64,000 nt of DNA from NCBI GenBank assembly GCA_040403095.1, contig JBBALI010000004.1:1-64000 (forward strand), written 5' to 3'. Position numbers and translations under genes: made by a program. Under the pieces are notes generated by a model. That model had not been told where the DNA came from, did no database searches, and saw only the letters and a program-made list of their open reading frames with translations. Shown piece by piece: positions 60,891 to 64,000 of the stretch; the stretch's first letter is position 1, and each line of letters opens with the position of its first letter. The DNA comes from JAQVCM01 sp040403095 (GTDB lineage: Bacteria; Bacteroidota; Bacteroidia; Flavobacteriales_D; Crocinitomicaceae).

Positions 60891-61313
60891 TTATTGAATT
60901 TTCTCAAAAGTCAGAATTTCAATGTCTTCGGATGTAATTCCTTCTTTGGTTTTTACTCTATTTTGATTCAGTGTAACCGTATTGTCTTTGTTGAAAGTGT
61001 AGGAATACATATTTTTTACAGTTTTCTCTTTACCAATGTAAATTGAACTTCCTTCGATGTAGTACTTTTTCTTTTCTTTGGTTTTTCCATTGTCTTCAAT
61101 CACAGTCAGTTTGTCTTCTGCCATGAATTCATATATTTTCTTATTTGGTTTGTAATTTTTTTCAAAACCTTCCTGCAACTTTCCGTTTTCAAGTTTTTGA
61201 ACAATTTTAGATTTTAATTGCCATTTTCCTAAAAAAGGGTTTGCCATCATTTTGAAGTTGAATGAAATGGCTAAAATAGCTACTGCGAATAGGATTAAAG
61301 TAAACTTTTTCAT
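60891..61313 (-). CDS. secreted lipocalin-like protein
   Basis: 140 aa with a signal peptide (MKKFTLILFAVAILAISFNF). After it, NPFLGKWQLKSKIVQ is the G-x-W-like start of a lipocalin-type barrel, and about six short strands follow, ending DIEILTFEKIQ. The assignment to the lipocalin fold is tentative. The ATG lies 9 bases after the M3 peptidase gene, so it is probably cotranscribed with it. Confidence 0.6.
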   Translation of the reverse strand: MKKFTLILFAVAILAISFNFKMMANPFLGKWQLKSKIVQKLENGKLQEGFEKNYKPNKKIYEFMAEDKLTVIEDNGKTKEKKKYYIEGSSIYIGKEKTVKNMYSYTFNKDNTVTLNQNRVKTKEGITSEDIEILTFEKIQ

Positions 61314-61322
61314 TTGTTTTTA

Positions 61323-63038
61323 TTAATTAAGTAAATCGTCTAGTTCTGTTTTCAAAAACTGTGCTAAATCTTGAATATTTGTTTCAGAGAAATTAAATTC
61401 AATGCCAGCAGTTTGATAAATTTCAGGAATTTGCTTGGTATAACCTAATTTCAGCGCATTTTTATATTGCTGAATTGTTAGTGACAAATCTTTTTTACTG
61501 TTTTTCCAAATCGCCAATGCGCCTAATTGTGCAATTCCATATTCAATGTAATAAAATGGCACTTCAAATAAATGCAATTGTCTTTGCCAAGACCTAGATT
61601 TAAACGCTTCGTATCCAGTCCAATCAACTAATCCTGTTCCATAATCTTTGGTGATTTTTTCCCACTGAAATTGTCTTTCCTGCACAGAATGTGTTGGGTT
61701 TTCATAAATCCAATGCTGAAATTCATCAATTGTCGCAACCCATGGAAGGATTTTAAGAATCGTTTCCAATTGCTCAATTTTCGCTCTTTTCAAATTTTCT
61801 GTATCTTCAAAAAAGATTTCCCATTGATCCATGCTTAATAATTCCATCGACATGGAAGCCAATTCTGCCACTTCTGAGGGTAGATTTTTGAATCCTGTTA
61901 GCGCTAAATCTCTTGATAGGAATGAATGAATCGCATGTCCGCCTTCATGCACCATTGTGACAAGGTCACGCAAGGCGCCGACTGCATTCATAAAAATAAA
62001 AGGAACACCAATTTCATACAACGGATAATTGTAGCCACCAGGCGATTTTCCTTCTTTCGATTCTAAATCCAAATGACCCATTTCATCCATAGTTTGAATG
62101 CAATCAGCGAAAAAAGGATCAATCTTTTCGAACATTTTAACTGTTCCGTCCAAAAGTTCTTGACCGTTTTCAAAAGGTTTTAATGCTTTTCTTCCCAACG
62201 GATCAACTTCCAAATTCCATGGTTTCAGTTTTTCAACACCCAGTAAATCAGCTTGCTTTTGTTGAATCTGTTTCACCAAAGGAACAATGTGTTTTTTGAT
62301 TGAATTGTGAAAGTCAAAACAATCCTCTTTGGTATAATCAAATCTTCCTAGTGCGTGGAATTTGTAGTCTCGAAAATTATCGAATCCAGCATTTAAAGCT
62401 ATTTGATGTCTTTTAGCCACCAAAGATGAAAACAAAGCGTCTAATTTTTCATCGTCTTGAGCCCTGCGTTCTCCAATCAATAAAAATGCTTTTTTTCTGA
62501 CATCTTCATCTAAATCCTTTAACAAAGTTGAAGCTTTTTGCATGGTCATTTTTTCGCCATCAAACTCAATCATTTGCGCTGCAGAAATGGCGCCGTATTG
62601 TTGAGATTCTTCGCTAATTTCAGCTTCTATAGCAATGTTTTCTGATCTAAAAAGATCCAATTCCTTTTGTATGCTTCGAAAATAGATGAAATAGTCTTTT
62701 TCATTTTTCAATGATTTAATAAAAGGCGATTGTAACATCTTTTGATTTAATTCGTCTTCGAAAGGTGCTAGTTTTGGTTGAATTTCAGTTACAAAATACG
62801 TGTAAGCATCTGTCAAAGATTGGTCACGGGTATCAATTGTCATTTTAATGTATCTCCAAGCGGCATTTTCCTCGAGCACAGCATCCAATTCACTGCGATT
62901 TTGCAACCATAGAATATAATCTTCTTTTGAATTAATATCTCTGTCCTTCAAATTAATGAAATAGGATTCAATGTCCTCCCATGTGCGAATTGAAAGATCT
63001 TTGTCAATAAATTTTCTTTCTGGTGCCGAAATTTTCAT
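61323..63038 (-). CDS. M3 family oligoendopeptidase (PepF-like)
   Basis: 571 aa, cytoplasmic (no signal). The zinc motif HEGGH is at residues 364-368, in TMVHEGGHAIHSF, and the third ligand Glu lies about 25 residues on (EVAELASMSMELL). The overall layout and length match oligoendopeptidase F-like enzymes that trim short peptides. It starts 86 bases before the DUF5606 gene end, and the lipocalin-like gene follows. Confidence 0.93.
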   Translation of the reverse strand: MKISAPERKFIDKDLSIRTWEDIESYFINLKDRDINSKEDYILWLQNRSELDAVLEENAAWRYIKMTIDTRDQSLTDAYTYFVTEIQPKLAPFEDELNQKMLQSPFIKSLKNEKDYFIYFRSIQKELDLFRSENIAIEAEISEESQQYGAISAAQMIEFDGEKMTMQKASTLLKDLDEDVRKKAFLLIGERRAQDDEKLDALFSSLVAKRHQIALNAGFDNFRDYKFHALGRFDYTKEDCFDFHNSIKKHIVPLVKQIQQKQADLLGVEKLKPWNLEVDPLGRKALKPFENGQELLDGTVKMFEKIDPFFADCIQTMDEMGHLDLESKEGKSPGGYNYPLYEIGVPFIFMNAVGALRDLVTMVHEGGHAIHSFLSRDLALTGFKNLPSEVAELASMSMELLSMDQWEIFFEDTENLKRAKIEQLETILKILPWVATIDEFQHWIYENPTHSVQERQFQWEKITKDYGTGLVDWTGYEAFKSRSWQRQLHLFEVPFYYIEYGIAQLGALAIWKNSKKDLSLTIQQYKNALKLGYTKQIPEIYQTAGIEFNFSETNIQDLAQFLKTELDDLLN

Positions 63039-63053
63039 GTCAAAATGTAGTAT

Positions 63054-63103
63054 TAAAAAAAAACGAGGATTGTAAAAGAGCTAACTCCATTTTCAATCCT
63101 CGT
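63054..63103 (-). terminator. terminator of the DUF5606 gene
   Basis: ACGAGGATTG pairs with CAATCCTCGT (63063-63072 and 63094-63103) with a 21-base loop that can itself pair GAG/CTC, followed by a T run on the minus strand. Confidence 0.75.
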
Positions 63104-63124
63104 CTACTTTCTGTGTAAATGTTA

Positions 63125-63712
63125 TTATTTCCCTCTACTAGTACCTGATTTAGGTGCTGCAACTTTTTTAGTTCCTGCAGATTTCGCAGTAACTTTAGGA
63201 GTTGAAGGTTTTTCTGAAGCTTTTTTGGCTGGTGCTTTTTTAGCAGTCGTTTTCTTTTCAGTGGTTTCAACCTTTACTTCTTTTTCAACAGATTCTGTAT
63301 TTTCCGTAACTACTTCATTTACATCTTCTGCTTTGTTTAATTCACCTGCTTTATGCAGTAGATTATACCATTGAAAAAGTTTTTTGATATCTGAAATATA
63401 AACTCTTTCTTGATCGTATTTTGGTAAAATTTCCAGCAAATAACTTTCGAGTACTTTTTTGTCATCTTTGTGTGATGGTGCAGTTCCGCCATTTTCTTTG
63501 GCATAAATTGAATCAAAAATAACTTTTAAAGCAACATCTTCTTCGTAAGCATAAATGCTAATATCTTCAAGCGCTGAAATTCTGTCAGAAGCATAAGCTG
63601 GAAAACGTTTTTTATCTTCCAAAGATTCAACAATTAAATTGTTTTTTCCTTGAGCTACTACTTTGTATAGGCCTGCACGACCTGAAATTGCAATTATACC
63701 AGTTAAATTCAT
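63125..63712 (-). CDS. DUF5606 family protein
   Basis: 195 aa. The start MNLTGIIAISGRAGLYKVVAQ and the LEDISIYAYEEDVALKVIF block are the Bacteroidota family DUF5606; residues ~1-120 are conserved and the rest is a Lys/Ala/Thr/Pro-rich tail (KKTTAKKAPAKKASEKPS). The function is unknown. It stops at its own terminator. Confidence 0.85.
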   Translation of the reverse strand: MNLTGIIAISGRAGLYKVVAQGKNNLIVESLEDKKRFPAYASDRISALEDISIYAYEEDVALKVIFDSIYAKENGGTAPSHKDDKKVLESYLLEILPKYDQERVYISDIKKLFQWYNLLHKAGELNKAEDVNEVVTENTESVEKEVKVETTEKKTTAKKAPAKKASEKPSTPKVTAKSAGTKKVAAPKSGTSRGK

Positions 63713-63761
63713 TCTTTTAATTTATTTGCGCCAAAAATAAGAAGTTCTAGACGTTTTACAA

Positions 63762-64000
63762 TCAATTTTTGATTATTTTAAAATAATATTGTTTTTCGTT
63801 TCTGACAATATTTAAAAAATAAACGCCATTTTCCACATTTGAGAGGTTAATTTCATTGTTATTACTCGAGTTTGTTTGAATAGATTTTCCTTGCATGTCA
63901 TACATTTTTAAGATGTCATTGCCGAATAATCCATCGATTTTAATAATGCCAGAAGTTGGATTTGGATAAACATAAACGTTTTCTAATTCAGTCATTTCAA
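63762..64000 (-). CDS. C-terminal part of a T9SS-sorted protein (partial)
   Basis: The frame continues past the right edge. The visible 79 residues end in a type A T9SS sorting domain: VYVYPNPTSGIIKI, then the ENGVYFLNIVRNEKQYYFKIIKN end. The domain drives export through the type IX system and is usually removed or used for surface attachment. The main part of the protein is outside the window. Confidence 0.85.
   Translation of the reverse strand, partial: EMTELENVYVYPNPTSGIIKIDGLFGNDILKMYDMQGKSIQTNSSNNNEINLSNVENGVYFLNIVRNEKQYYFKIIKN

Noticed and set aside
1..64000. tRNA, rRNA, prophage or integrated element
   Set aside because: No cloverleaf-like or ribosomal sequences, integrases, phage structural genes or attachment repeats were seen on reading both strands; a dedicated search was not possible.

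Overview
The window is AT-rich chromosomal DNA of a member of the Bacteroidota, most likely Flavobacteriales; a Crocinitomicaceae/Fluviicola-like host is a guess. The evidence is the promoter type (-7 box TAnnTTTG with a TTG about 20 bases upstream, seen before many genes), the absence of Shine-Dalgarno sequences, type IX secretion C-terminal sorting domains, a fused SecDF, a fused alpha/beta E1 of a 2-oxoacid dehydrogenase, a long-tailed ribosomal protein S16, and Bacteroidota-restricted families (DUF4294, DUF5606, GlmU-like NTP_transf_4 protein, long NusB). There is no sign of a prophage, integron, CRISPR array, rRNA or tRNA. The window reads as core genome with a few lineage-specific islands. 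Layout. 1-2.5 kb: the end of an outer-membrane barrel, a 184-bp MITE-like element, then rpsP-rimM-trmN6. 2.5-4.9 kb (minus): a compact set of envelope genes with Cys/His motifs (CNGKCYL protein, CDVCGC barrel, lipoprotein, thioredoxin-like protein), possibly metal related. 5-18 kb: branched-chain amino acid breakdown genes (fused E1, leucine dehydrogenase, methylcrotonyl-CoA-carboxylase-like carboxyltransferase) mixed with mtaB, an ABC exporter, nusB, DUF1573, yajC, DUF4294 and gcvT. 18-23 kb: an M13 metallopeptidase lipoprotein, a glycosyltransferase and a DAO-type oxidoreductase. 23-29 kb: one giant secreted repeat protein (about 1976 aa) with TPR-like repeats, including four 63-aa units at an exact 189-bp period, and a distinct C-terminal domain; this is the most unusual gene here. 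29-34 kb: mutL, two rhomboid genes and an EEP-family phosphatase/nuclease, probably one operon, then msrA. 34-40 kb: a DUF2089/YIP1/hydrolase operon, small genes, a DtxR-type regulator that appears leaderless, LapA-like and cold-shock proteins, and a 36-aa membrane-peptide ORF. 40-50 kb: a T9SS-sorted LVIVD-type protein, glycosyltransferases, a HAD phosphatase, a MORN-like protein and secDF. 50-57 kb: an NlpC/P60 peptidase, then S41 protease, DUF1573 lipoprotein, a Reg_prop histidine kinase and a LytTR regulator in a row. 57-64 kb: an RRM RNA-binding protein, a sodium:solute symporter, a GlmU-like protein, M3 oligopeptidase with a lipocalin-like gene, DUF5606, and the end of a T9SS substrate. 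How the genes work together: E1, leucine dehydrogenase and the carboxyltransferase would deaminate and oxidise leucine-type amino acids, although the genes are not in one operon. SecDF and YajC belong to the Sec export machinery, which feeds the many signal-peptide proteins here. The kinase and regulator pair probably reads an envelope or nutrient signal. Many operons end in clear intrinsic terminators, listed individually.
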